The notes under the pieces were generated by a model that was not told the origin of the DNA, ran no database searches, and saw only the letters and a program-made list of their open reading frames with translations. A stretch of 64,000 nucleotides of DNA. Origin: Calidifontibacter indicus. GTDB taxonomy: Bacteria > Actinomycetota > Actinomycetes > Actinomycetales > Dermatophilaceae. Positions 52,680-60,885 of the stretch are shown here, in pieces. The position numbers and the translations under genes are program-made. The stretch covers positions 1,240,001-1,304,000 of the forward strand of contig NZ_QTUA01000001.1 in assembly GCF_003386865.1 (NCBI RefSeq), read 5' to 3'. Each line of letters begins with the position of its first letter. Position 1 is the stretch's first letter.

Positions 52680-52748
52680 TGGGCGACAGTCGATTTCGTG
52701 AGGAGAGCGAGGATGTCGGTGTCGGCAGCCTTGCGTCGACCAAAATTC

Positions 52749-52795
52749 ACTACTGTTCGTAGTAGTTGGCTTGTCAACTACGACAGGTAGTAGTT
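52749..52795. promoter_or_regulatory. Tandem pair of identical-pattern operators
   Basis: Two 19-bp sites 28 bp apart share ACTAC-N5-GTAGTAGTT: ACTACTGTTCGTAGTAGTT (52749-52767) and ACTACGACAGGTAGTAGTT (52777-52795). Each has a 5-bp inverted repeat ACTAC/GTAGT with different spacer bases, so the arms, not the spacer, are conserved. They lie 59-105 bp before the small membrane-protein gene. The arms recall BlaI/MecI-type (TACTAC/GTAGTA) operators. No regulator gene of that class is adjacent. Confidence 0.65.
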
Positions 52796-52853
52796 CACTT
52801 GTTCTCAGGCCCGGGAACCCCGGGAAACACACTGGAAGCAAAGGAAAACTGCC

Positions 52854-53414
52854 ATGCGCAGCGCGCTCGATCGACTCACCTCCTGGTTCGGCTTCGCCCT
52901 CGCCGCCGTCCTGATCGTCGCGGGCGCGCTGCTCGCGTACGGGTCGTCGTTCATCAGCGACAACGTCAAGGAACAGCTGAGCCAGCAGAACATCACGATG
53001 CCCACTGCCGACAAGCTGACGACGCAGGCGCAGAAGGACGCGCTGACCAAGTACGCCGGCCAGAAGATGACGACCGGCGACCAGGCCAAGGCGTTCGCCG
53101 ACCACTACATCCTCGTGCACATGAACACCCAGTCGAACAACAAGACCTACGAGGAGGTCAGCGGCGAGTACATGAAGGCGGTCAAGACGGCGCCGGACGC
53201 CGCGGAGACCAAGGCTCTGGGTGACCTGCGTCAGTCGCTGTTCATGGGCAACACCCTGCGCGGCCTCCTGCTCAACGCGTACGCCTTCGGCACGATGGCG
53301 ACGGTCGCGATGTGGGCCGCGATCGGCGCCTTCCTCGGCGGCATCGTCTTCCTGGTGCTGGGTGCGCTCGGTCTGCGGCACGCCAAGCGCGTCGAGACCC
53401 CGGCCCGCGCCTGA
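52854..53414 (+). CDS. Membrane protein of unknown function with two to three helices
   Basis: 186 residues. Helix 1 at ~10-33 (LTSWFGFALAAVLIVAGALLAYGSSF), then an extracytoplasmic helical domain (~34-130: VKEQLSQQNITMPTADKLTTQAQKDALTKYAGQKMTTGDQAKAFADHYILVHMNTQSNNKTYEEVSGEYM), then hydrophobic segments at ~135-155 and ~157-178. GCAAAGGAAAA ends a few bases before the ATG. Similar proteins are common in actinomycetes and have no known role. The tandem operators just upstream suggest tight, inducible control. Confidence 0.82.
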   Translation: MRSALDRLTSWFGFALAAVLIVAGALLAYGSSFISDNVKEQLSQQNITMPTADKLTTQAQKDALTKYAGQKMTTGDQAKAFADHYILVHMNTQSNNKTYEEVSGEYMKAVKTAPDAAETKALGDLRQSLFMGNTLRGLLLNAYAFGTMATVAMWAAIGAFLGGIVFLVLGALGLRHAKRVETPARA

Positions 53415-53446
53415 GGCTCACGCCGGCGACGCCTCGCCGGCGCCCA

Positions 53447-53481
53447 CCGGGCCCGTCCTCCGCAGCGGAGGGCGGGCCCGG
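53447..53481 (+). terminator. Terminator between the membrane-protein gene and glmU
   Basis: Long stem CCGGGCCCG-T-CCTCCGC against GCGGAGG-G-CGGGCCCGG with a minimal loop. A second hairpin (CGCCGGCGA-CGCC-TCGCCGGCG, 53421-53442) precedes it. Together they close the upstream unit about 90 bp before glmU. Confidence 0.78.
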
Positions 53482-53572
53482 TCGCGTCCGCGCATGGCTG
53501 CGCCGTCGGTGGGTGGCGGTAACATCGCCTCCGGAACGACAGGCCTTCCCCGATCGCACCAGGAGCTTCTGC

Positions 53573-55084
53573 GTGGGCGCACCGCTCGTAGCCGTCATCG
53601 TCATGTCCGCCGGTGACGGCACCCGGATGAAGTCGAACATGAACAAGGCACTCCACCGCATCGGCGGTCGGACGCTGGTCGGTCACGCGGTGAGCGCTGC
53701 CTCGGGTGCGGGCGCCGAGCACGTCGCCGTCGTCGTCCGTGCGCAGGGCGACGCGGTTGCCGCCGCGGCCCGCGAGGCTCTGCCCGAGATCGTGGTGGCC
53801 TACCAGGACGACGTCTACGGCACCGGCCGGGCGGCCGAGTGCGGTCTGCAGGCACTGCCCGCCGACCTGCACGGCACGGTCATCGTCACCACCGGCGATA
53901 CCCCGTTGCTCGAGGCCGACACGCTGCGCCGCCTCGCCCAGACCCACGCCGACAACGACGCGGCCGCCACCGTGATCACCGGCATCCTTCCCGACGCCAC
54001 CGGCTACGGCCGCATCGTGCGCGACCAGACCACCGGCGACGTGCTCGCGATCGTCGAGCACAAGCAGGCCACCGAGCAGCAGCGCGAGATCCGCGAGTTC
54101 AACTCGGGCATCTTCGCGTTCGACGCCGACCTGCTGCGTGACGTGCTCGCCGATCTAGGTGTCAACGAGGCGGCGGGGGAGAAGTACCTCACCGATGTCG
54201 TCGAGATCGCGGTGGCGCGCGGACGTCGGGTCGTCGCGCACGTGCTCGACGACCTCGTGCAGACCGAGGGCGTCAACGACAAGGCGCAGCTGGCCAAGCT
54301 CGGCCGCGAGTTCAACCGTCGGCTGCTCGACAAGCTGATGCGCGAGTCGGGCGCGATCGTCATCGACCCCGAGACCACCTGGGTCGACGCCGACGTGACC
54401 GTCGGGCGCGACACCGTGATCCACCCGGGCTGCCAGTTGCACGGCGCCACGACCATCGGTGACAACTGCGTGATCGGGCCCGACAGCACCCTGAAGGACG
54501 CCGAGGTCGGCGACGGCGCATCCGTCGTCCGCTCGCACGTCGACCTCGCGGTGATCGGCGCCGACGCCAACGTAGGCCCGTACTCCTACCTGCGCCCGGG
54601 CACCGAACTCGGGGTCGGTGGCAAGATCGGCGGGTTCGTCGAGACCAAGAACGCCACCATCGGCGACGGCGCGAAGGTGCCCCACCTCACCTACTGCGGC
54701 GACGCCACGATCGGCCCCGGTGCCAACATCGGCGCGGGCACGATCTTCGCCAACTACGACGGGGTCACCAAGAACCACACCACGGTCGGCGCGTACTCGT
54801 TCGTCGGGTCCGACTCGGTGCTCATCGCGCCGGTCAACATCGGCGACGGCGCCTACGTGGGTGCCGGCTCGGCCGTCGAGAAGGATGTCGAGCCCGGTCA
54901 GATCGCGGTGGCCCGCGCGCGGCAGCGCAACATCGACGGTTGGGTCGAGCGGCGCCGTGAGGGCACCCGCACCGCCGAGGCCGCCCGCGCGGCTCGCGAC
55001 GCACAGAGCAGCAGCGACGACGGCACCTCCAGCACTGACAGCAACGACGTCACCGACGTCACCGACGTCACCGAAGGGAACTGA
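53573..55084 (+). CDS. glmU: Bifunctional UDP-N-acetylglucosamine pyrophosphorylase/glucosamine-1-phosphate N-acetyltransferase
   Basis: 503 residues; GTG 53573 with AGGAG upstream. N-terminal uridylyltransferase: VAVIVMSAGDGTRMKSNMNKALHRIGGRTL, a slightly unusual form of the LAAGxGTRMxSxxPKVLH signature, then YQDDVYGTGRAAECGL, VTTGDTPLLEADTL and GYGRIVRDQ. C-terminal left-handed beta-helix of hexapeptide repeats (~250-445) with PYSYLRPGTELGVGGKIGGFVETKNATIGDGAKVPHLTYCGDATIG and GAGTIFANYDGV. It makes UDP-GlcNAc for peptidoglycan. A disordered tail ends in VTDVTDVTEGN, encoded by a short tandem repeat. Followed by prs after 8 bp. Confidence 0.96.
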   Translation: MGAPLVAVIVMSAGDGTRMKSNMNKALHRIGGRTLVGHAVSAASGAGAEHVAVVVRAQGDAVAAAAREALPEIVVAYQDDVYGTGRAAECGLQALPADLHGTVIVTTGDTPLLEADTLRRLAQTHADNDAAATVITGILPDATGYGRIVRDQTTGDVLAIVEHKQATEQQREIREFNSGIFAFDADLLRDVLADLGVNEAAGEKYLTDVVEIAVARGRRVVAHVLDDLVQTEGVNDKAQLAKLGREFNRRLLDKLMRESGAIVIDPETTWVDADVTVGRDTVIHPGCQLHGATTIGDNCVIGPDSTLKDAEVGDGASVVRSHVDLAVIGADANVGPYSYLRPGTELGVGGKIGGFVETKNATIGDGAKVPHLTYCGDATIGPGANIGAGTIFANYDGVTKNHTTVGAYSFVGSDSVLIAPVNIGDGAYVGAGSAVEKDVEPGQIAVARARQRNIDGWVERRREGTRTAEAARAARDAQSSSDDGTSSTDSNDVTDVTDVTEGN

Positions 55085-55092
55085 GAACCAGC

Positions 55093-56073
55093 ATGAGCGG
55101 CATGAAGGTCACCACAGAGAAGAACCTCATGGTCTTCTCGGGTCGCGCCCACCCGGCACTCGCACAGGCGGTCGCCGACGAACTGGGCACCACCCTCGTG
55201 CCGACCGAGGCCCGCGACTTCGCAAACTCCGAGACCTACGTGCGGTTCGATGAGTCGGTGCGCGGTTGCGACGCCTTCGTCATCCAGTCGCACACGGCTC
55301 CGGTGAACCACTGGATCATGGAGCAGCTGATCATGGTCGACGCGCTCAAGCGGGCGTCGGCCAAGCGGATCACCGCGATCATCCCGTTCTACGGCTACGC
55401 CCGTCAGGACAAGAAGTCGCGCGGGCGCGAGCCGATCAGCGCCCGGTTGATGGCCGACATGTTCAAGACCGCCGGCGCCGACCGGCTCATCACGGTCGAC
55501 CTGCACACCGATCAGATCCAGGGCTTCTTCGACGGCCCGGTCGACCACCTGCAGGCCCTGCCGATCCTCGCCGCCTATGTCGCGGAGAAGTACGAAGGTG
55601 AAGACCTCGCGGTCGTGTCTCCCGACGCCGGTCGCATCAAGGTGGCCGAGCAGTGGAGCAAGAGGCTCGACGGCGCGCCGCTGGCCTTCATCCACAAGAC
55701 GCGCGACGTCACCCGTCCCAACCAGAGCGTCGCCAACCGCGTCATCGGCAAGGTCGAGGGACGCCTGTGCGTGCTCGTCGACGACATGATCGACTCCGGT
55801 GGCACCATCTGCAACGCCGCCGAAGCACTGATGAACGACGGCGCTGCCGGCGTGATCATCGCGGCGACGCACGCGATCCTGTCCGGCCCGGCGACCGAGC
55901 GCCTGCGCGACTCGGTGGCCCGCGAGGTCATCGTGACCGACACCCTGCCGATCGCCTCGGAGAAGCAGTTCGACAAGCTCACCGCGCTGCCGATCGCACC
56001 GCTGCTGTCCGAGGCCATCCGCCAGGTGTTCGAGGACGGCTCGGTGACGTCGATGTTCGACGCCATCGCCTGA
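55093..56073 (+). CDS. prs: Ribose-phosphate pyrophosphokinase
   Basis: 326 residues. It makes PRPP from ribose-5-phosphate and ATP for nucleotide, His and Trp synthesis. Motifs: NLMVFSGRAHPALAQAVADELG, the flexible ATP loop PFYGYARQDKKSRGREPISARLMADM, LITVDLHTDQIQGFF, and the PRPP loop VLVDDMIDSGGTICNAAEAL. Eight bases after glmU, the standard actinobacterial glmU-prs pair. Confidence 0.96.
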   Translation: MSGMKVTTEKNLMVFSGRAHPALAQAVADELGTTLVPTEARDFANSETYVRFDESVRGCDAFVIQSHTAPVNHWIMEQLIMVDALKRASAKRITAIIPFYGYARQDKKSRGREPISARLMADMFKTAGADRLITVDLHTDQIQGFFDGPVDHLQALPILAAYVAEKYEGEDLAVVSPDAGRIKVAEQWSKRLDGAPLAFIHKTRDVTRPNQSVANRVIGKVEGRLCVLVDDMIDSGGTICNAAEALMNDGAAGVIIAATHAILSGPATERLRDSVAREVIVTDTLPIASEKQFDKLTALPIAPLLSEAIRQVFEDGSVTSMFDAIA

Positions 56074-56081
56074 CGCCCTCC

Positions 56082-56135
56082 CGCGAAAGTTTGCGCGATC
56101 GCGCACTTGTGTCGCGTGGCGCGCAAACTTTCGCG
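56082..56135. repeat. 16-bp inverted repeat between prs and rplY
   Basis: Perfect arms CGCGAAAGTTTGCGCG (56082-56097) and CGCGCAAACTTTCGCG (56120-56135) enclose a 22-nt loop that itself contains GCGCAC/GTCGCG-type pairing. It begins 8 bp after the prs stop. It may be the glmU-prs terminator; no T-run follows. The remaining ~235 bp up to rplY show no gene and must hold the rplY promoter, which I could not pinpoint. Confidence 0.75.
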
Positions 56136-56369
56136 ATTTGGGCGGGTCGTCGCCGCTGCCCTACGATGGACGGCGTTGCCTCGGCGAGGGACGTCGCGTG
56201 CGTATGCAGTGCGGGTCCGTGATCGACGCGGTGGAACCAGCTCCTGTGGGCCCTGCCCACGGTCGAGCCTTCTACGCGTCCGTGTCACGTCACCCAAACC
56301 CGCATCCCGCGCGAGTTTCCCGTGCCGAGGGAACGCCCTCAAAACCGTTTGTACGCAAAGGAATTGATC

Positions 56370-57056
56370 ATGGCTCAGACCGCTGACCTCCGCCTCGAGG
56401 CCGAGACCCGCACCGAGTTCGGCAAGGGTGCCGCCCGTCGCATCCGCCGCGACAACAAGATCCCGGCCGTGCTCTACGGCCACGGCACCGACCCGGTGCA
56501 CGTGACCCTCCCGGGCCACGCCACCATGCTGGCGCTGAAGAACCCGAACGCCGTGCTCACCATCGTGATGCCCGGTGGCGAGGAGCAGCTGGCCCTGGCC
56601 AAGGACGTCCAGCGCGAGGTGCTGCGTCCGTTCATCGAGCACATCGACCTGATCATCGTCCGCAAGGGCGAGAAGGTCACCATCGACGTGCCGGTGCACG
56701 TCGAGGGCGAGGCCGGCCCGGAGACCAACGTCATCGTCGAGAACGCCGTGCTGTCCGTCGAGGCCGACGCGCTGTCGATCCCGGAGTCGTTCACCGTGTC
56801 CGTCGAGGGCCTCGAGGCCGGCTCGCAGATCCTGGCCAAGGACGTCACCCTGCCGTCGGGTGTCACCCTCATCGCCGACGAGGAGCTCCTCGTCGTCAAC
56901 ATCGCCCAGCAGGTGTCGGCTGACGCCCTCGAGGCCGAGCTCGCCGAGGCCGAGGCCGAGGCCGGCATCGAGCACGAGGAGTCGGACGAGGAAGCCGAGG
57001 GCGAAAGCGCCGAGGGCGAGGCGAAGGCCGACGACGCCGAGGGCGCCGAGGGCTGA
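56370..57056 (+). CDS. rplY: 50S ribosomal protein L25/general stress protein Ctc
   Basis: 228 residues; ATG 56370 with AAAGGA upstream. N-terminal 5S-rRNA-binding L25 domain (~1-95): LRLEAETRTEFGKGAARRIRRDNKIPAVLYGHG and PFIEHIDLIIVRKGEKV; then the TL5/CTC beta domain (~96-190) with VPVHVEGEAGPETNVIVENAVLSVEA and LPSGVTLIADEELLVVNI. A very acidic tail (EAEAEAGIEHEESDEEAEGESAEG) ends the protein. Binds 5S rRNA in the central protuberance. pth, its usual neighbour, is separated here by a large surface-protein gene. Confidence 0.96.
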   Translation: MAQTADLRLEAETRTEFGKGAARRIRRDNKIPAVLYGHGTDPVHVTLPGHATMLALKNPNAVLTIVMPGGEEQLALAKDVQREVLRPFIEHIDLIIVRKGEKVTIDVPVHVEGEAGPETNVIVENAVLSVEADALSIPESFTVSVEGLEAGSQILAKDVTLPSGVTLIADEELLVVNIAQQVSADALEAELAEAEAEAGIEHEESDEEAEGESAEGEAKADDAEGAEG

Positions 57057-57082
57057 GTCCCGCTCATCTGAGCTACACCGCG

Positions 57083-57115
57083 AGGCCCGGTCACCCGTCG
57101 AGGGTGGCCGGGCCT
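57083..57115 (+). terminator. Terminator after rplY
   Basis: Stem AGGCCCGG-TCACCC against GGGTGG-CCGGGCCT around GTCGA, 26 bp after the rplY stop, followed by TCGTGTTT. It separates rplY from the surface-protein gene. Confidence 0.85.
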
Positions 57116-57248
57116 TCGTGTTTGCCGGTGATGTTTCGCTCGCAGGACCCCGGATCACGTTCCGGTGACAACGGTTGCCGACGGGGTCCGGCGCCGCTAC
57201 TCTCTGCCGGTCGCTGTTGTGCCCGCCCGGGCCGTACAAGGGGAACGA

Positions 57249-60137
57249 ATGAATCTCGGGGACCGCGCGCGAGTGCGCAAGGTGACGGCTTGGTCGCTGC
57301 TGGCAGCTGTTCTGATCGCGCTTTCTGGCCCGCTCGTTGTGGCGCCGTCCGTGCTGACCGCGTCTGCGGCCGTCGTCGGCGACGCCTACGTGCCGATGGC
57401 CCCGACGCGCGCGCTCGACACGCGCTCGGGCGCCACACCGGCGGGCGGCTCGACCACCCAACTGCAGCTCGCCGGACGGTCGGGTGTGCCGGCGACCGCA
57501 CGTGCGGTCGTGCTCAACGTCACTGCTGTCAGCCCGACCGCGCCGGGATACGTGACGGTCTTCCCTGCAGGGCGCGCGCGCCCCACGGCGTCGAACCTCA
57601 ACTTCGTCACGGGCCAGACGATCGCCAACCAGGTCATCGTCGACCTCGGGCCGACGGGTGCGATTGCGATCTACACATCGGCCAGGTCGAACATCATCGT
57701 CGACGTCGCGGGGTACTCCCCCTCAACGCGATCGTTCGCCGGCGTGACACCGACCCGGCTCCTCGACACGCGTTCCTCGGATGCCGCACCGGCCGCCGGA
57801 TCGACGACGCAGGTGAAGGTCGCCGGTGTCGCAGGTGTCCCGGCCCGCACGGCCAAAGCCGTGGTGCTGAACGTCACCGCGGTCTCGCCGATGGCAAGCG
57901 GCTACTTGTCCGTCTACCCGGGTGGCAATCGCCCGGGTGCCTCGAACGTGAACTACCGGCCCGGTCAGAACATCGCCGGTCTCGTGGTGGCCAAAGTGGC
58001 GACCGACGGCACTGTCACCGTCTACACCGCGGCGAAGACGCACCTCATCGTCGACGTGCTCGGGTGGGTCCCCAGCGAGTCGTCGATCCGGCCGATCTAT
58101 CCGACCCGCCTTCTCGACACCCGATCGGGGGCGGTGCCCACAGCCGGAAGCACCTTGAAGGTTCCTGTCGTCGGCCGTGCGTGGTTGCCGCGGTCGGGTG
58201 TCTCGGTCGTCGAGCTCACGGTGACCGCGGTGGCCCCGACCCAGGGCGGTTATCTCACCGTGTACCCCGGCGGCGCCGCCCCGACTGCCTCCAACCTCAA
58301 TTTCGTGAAGGGCGGCACGATCGCCAACTCCGTCACTGCGAAGGTGGGCGCTGACGGCACGGTCAGCGTCCGGGTGTCGGCGGCCACTCACGTGCTGGTC
58401 GACATCGCCGGGTTCGGAGTCTCGACCGGATCGCCGGCCTGGAGTGAGCCGAGTCAGCTCGGCAGCAGGGCCGAGGTCACCGGCCTCTCCTGCCCGACAG
58501 CGTCGTTCTGCGCCGCGGTCGACGACAGTGGCGGCGTGTCCGTTCGGAACGGAAGTCGGTGGGCCGATCGCCTGTTGGATCCGCTCGCCCAATGGACGGC
58601 CGTCTCCTGCGCATCTCCTGCATCCTGCGTGGTCGTAGGCACGAAGCCGGCGACCGGCGGGGCACGCGCGGCGGTGTTCGCGACGTTCGACGGAACGACC
58701 TGGAGTACGAGCCGCCCCTTGCCGGGCACTGCGGCGATGGGCGGCCTGTCGTGTCCCTCGACGGACTTCTGTTTGGCGGTCGGGAGCCAGGCCGGTCGGT
58801 CGGTGGTGCTCAGCTACGACGGGCAGACGTGGGTGCAGCGTCCTGGCCCGAACGTTGCCGGGCTCACTGTGGTCTCCTGCGTATCGGCGCAGTACTGCGT
58901 CGCAGGCAGCACGACCGGGGGTGCAGTGCGGTGGACGGGCGTCGACGCAGGCTGGCGCTACGCGCCCGAATACCTCGACGACGCCGTATCCAGCGTGTCG
59001 TGTGCGAGCGTGGACGTGTGCCTGATCACCGGTACCGGCTATGGCGTCGTCAGTATCAATGGTGATCGGATCGTGGCGCACTACAACATGCCCTACGCCT
59101 GGAACCCCAGGGCATCGTGCAGTTCGCCGCAGCGGTGCACGATTGTGGCCGATGACCGCCGCCTCGTCTTCTCGCCGGCGACCGGTACGTTCGCCGCCTC
59201 GGACACCCGTGCTGGTGGGTTCAACGCGATTTCCTGCCCAACCGACACCTTCTGCGCTCGCGCCAGCAAGGGGGGTGCAGTGACGACCGAGACCAACGGC
59301 ACCGTGTCGTTGACGCATGTCGTCAACGTCGGCCAAGGCTCCATCACCCAGGTCGACTGTCCGGTGGTCGGGACATGTCTGATGGCTGATGCCACGGGAC
59401 ACCGATTCCGCGTGGACGGAACGATGGTCGGACCGGTGTTCTCCGGTACCGATGGACCGGTCGCGCTGAGCTGCTCATCGGTCGACCATTGCGCCACCGT
59501 CGGGCAGGCCACAGGCATCATCACCCGGACGATGATGATCGGTGGCGTCTGGAGCGAAGCGTCGGACTACGCCCTCGACCGCGATGTGTCATGCGCGACC
59601 AGCACCTTCTGCATGACCGTCGGTCAACGCGGCAGCTATGCATGGGACGGCACGAGTTGGCGGAAGGTCGGAGGATCGTTGACCCCCACCGCCCACCTGG
59701 TCGATTGCGTCGACCCCAACTGGTGCTTGGCCGTCACCAACGGAGCCAATGACCTCGATGGCAACAACGGAGCTCGAATCAACCTGTGGGACGGGCGCTC
59801 CTGGACCCAACAGGTCGCCGCGATGCCGAACATCTCGGCAAAGGCCATCGAGTGCACCGCACGAGACGCCTGCCTGCTCGTCACGGGCGACGGTCGAAGC
59901 TCCCGGTTGACCGGTGCCGGCTGGTCGCAGCCGTCTGCGGCACCCGTCGACCTCACCCGGTTGTCGTGCGCGAGCGCCGAATGGTGCGTGGCGATCGACG
60001 CGTCCGGGCAGAGCTACCAATGGGACGGCGCCGACTGGTCGGTGATCGACGCGATCCCTGCGAACGCGATCTCCTGTCCGGCGGTCGGACGGTGCGTGGC
60101 GGTGGGCGAGCGCGGCGAAATGCGTGTCCTCGGCTGA
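57249..60137 (+). CDS. Large secreted repeat protein (three PTRLLDTR modules plus Cys-paired beta-propeller-like repeats)
   Basis: 962 residues; ATG 57249 after AAGGGGAACG. A signal peptide is present (KVTAWSLLAAVLIALSGPLVVAPSVLTASAA). Residues ~52-395 hold three ~110-residue modules, each opening PTR(A/L)LDTRS, continuing VVLNVTAVSP...GY(V/L)(T/S)V(F/Y)P and SN(L/V)N(F/Y), and closing IVDV(A/L)G(Y/W). Residues ~405-962 are ten or more shorter repeats of the form (V/L)SC...(F/W)C(A/V)..(G).....W(D/T)G, each with a close Cys pair (SCPTASFCAAV, SCPSTDFCLAV, SCASTDVC-like), resembling blades of a beta-propeller with disulfides. No LPXTG anchor or catalytic motif. Probably an extracellular adhesion or binding protein, and a likely Pmt substrate. 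Confidence 0.82.
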   Translation: MNLGDRARVRKVTAWSLLAAVLIALSGPLVVAPSVLTASAAVVGDAYVPMAPTRALDTRSGATPAGGSTTQLQLAGRSGVPATARAVVLNVTAVSPTAPGYVTVFPAGRARPTASNLNFVTGQTIANQVIVDLGPTGAIAIYTSARSNIIVDVAGYSPSTRSFAGVTPTRLLDTRSSDAAPAAGSTTQVKVAGVAGVPARTAKAVVLNVTAVSPMASGYLSVYPGGNRPGASNVNYRPGQNIAGLVVAKVATDGTVTVYTAAKTHLIVDVLGWVPSESSIRPIYPTRLLDTRSGAVPTAGSTLKVPVVGRAWLPRSGVSVVELTVTAVAPTQGGYLTVYPGGAAPTASNLNFVKGGTIANSVTAKVGADGTVSVRVSAATHVLVDIAGFGVSTGSPAWSEPSQLGSRAEVTGLSCPTASFCAAVDDSGGVSVRNGSRWADRLLDPLAQWTAVSCASPASCVVVGTKPATGGARAAVFATFDGTTWSTSRPLPGTAAMGGLSCPSTDFCLAVGSQAGRSVVLSYDGQTWVQRPGPNVAGLTVVSCVSAQYCVAGSTTGGAVRWTGVDAGWRYAPEYLDDAVSSVSCASVDVCLITGTGYGVVSINGDRIVAHYNMPYAWNPRASCSSPQRCTIVADDRRLVFSPATGTFAASDTRAGGFNAISCPTDTFCARASKGGAVTTETNGTVSLTHVVNVGQGSITQVDCPVVGTCLMADATGHRFRVDGTMVGPVFSGTDGPVALSCSSVDHCATVGQATGIITRTMMIGGVWSEASDYALDRDVSCATSTFCMTVGQRGSYAWDGTSWRKVGGSLTPTAHLVDCVDPNWCLAVTNGANDLDGNNGARINLWDGRSWTQQVAAMPNISAKAIECTARDACLLVTGDGRSSRLTGAGWSQPSAAPVDLTRLSCASAEWCVAIDASGQSYQWDGADWSVIDAIPANAISCPAVGRCVAVGERGEMRVLG

Positions 60138-60164
60138 CCGGGTCGTCGGGCATACTGACTGCCC

Positions 60165-60755
60165 GTGGAACCTTGGCTCATCGTCGGACTCGGCAACCCC
60201 GGTCCCGGGTATGCGGGCAACCGGCACAACGTCGGGGTGATGGTGGTCGAGGAGATCGCCCGCCGCGCCGGATCGACCCTCAAGGCGCACAAGGCGCAGG
60301 CCCTCGCGGCGTCGGTGCGGCTGCCGCAGCCGTCCGGCGCACCCGGTGGACCGGCCGCGATCATCGCCCGCCCGACCACCTACATGAACGTCTCCGGTGG
60401 CCCGGTGAAGTCGCTGATGAATTTCTTCAAGGTGCCGCTCGACAAGCTGGTCGTCGTGCACGACGAACTCGACATCGACTTCGCCGACGTACGGCTCAAG
60501 AGGGGCGGCGGCGAAGGCGGCCACAACGGTCTGCGGTCCATCACGTCGTCGGTGGGTAGCAAGGACTACCTGCGGGTGCGCGTCGGCATCGGCCGCCCGC
60601 CCGGACGCATGGACGCAGCCGACTTCGTGCTGAAGGACTTCAACTCGACCGAGAAGAAGGACCTTCCGTTCCTCGTCGACGACGCCGCAGACGCCGTCCA
60701 GACACTCGTCGACCTCGGGCTCACCGACGCACAGAACAAGGTGCACGCCCGCTGA
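60165..60755 (+). CDS. pth: Peptidyl-tRNA hydrolase
   Basis: 196 residues, GTG start. It frees tRNA from peptidyl-tRNA that drops off ribosomes. Motifs: [31 protein letters not shown] with Asn and catalytic His in [54 protein letters not shown] and [13 protein letters not shown]. Normally follows rplY directly; here 1.1 kb-scale conservation is broken by the surface-protein gene. Confidence 0.95.
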   Translation: MEPWLIVGLGNPGPGYAGNRHNVGVMVVEEIARRAGSTLKAHKAQALAASVRLPQPSGAPGGPAAIIARPTTYMNVSGGPVKSLMNFFKVPLDKLVVVHDELDIDFADVRLKRGGGEGGHNGLRSITSSVGSKDYLRVRVGIGRPPGRMDAADFVLKDFNSTEKKDLPFLVDDAADAVQTLVDLGLTDAQNKVHAR

Positions 60756-60885
60756 CCGAACCGCTCGGCTGCAACGACTCCGGCGGACGGCGGTTGTCGG
60801 TCGCCGCGCGTAGAATCCTCATTCGTAACCCCTGGTCGATCCCGATCCGGGGTGCTCTGTGTTGTCTGTCGAAGGGTCTGCGCGC

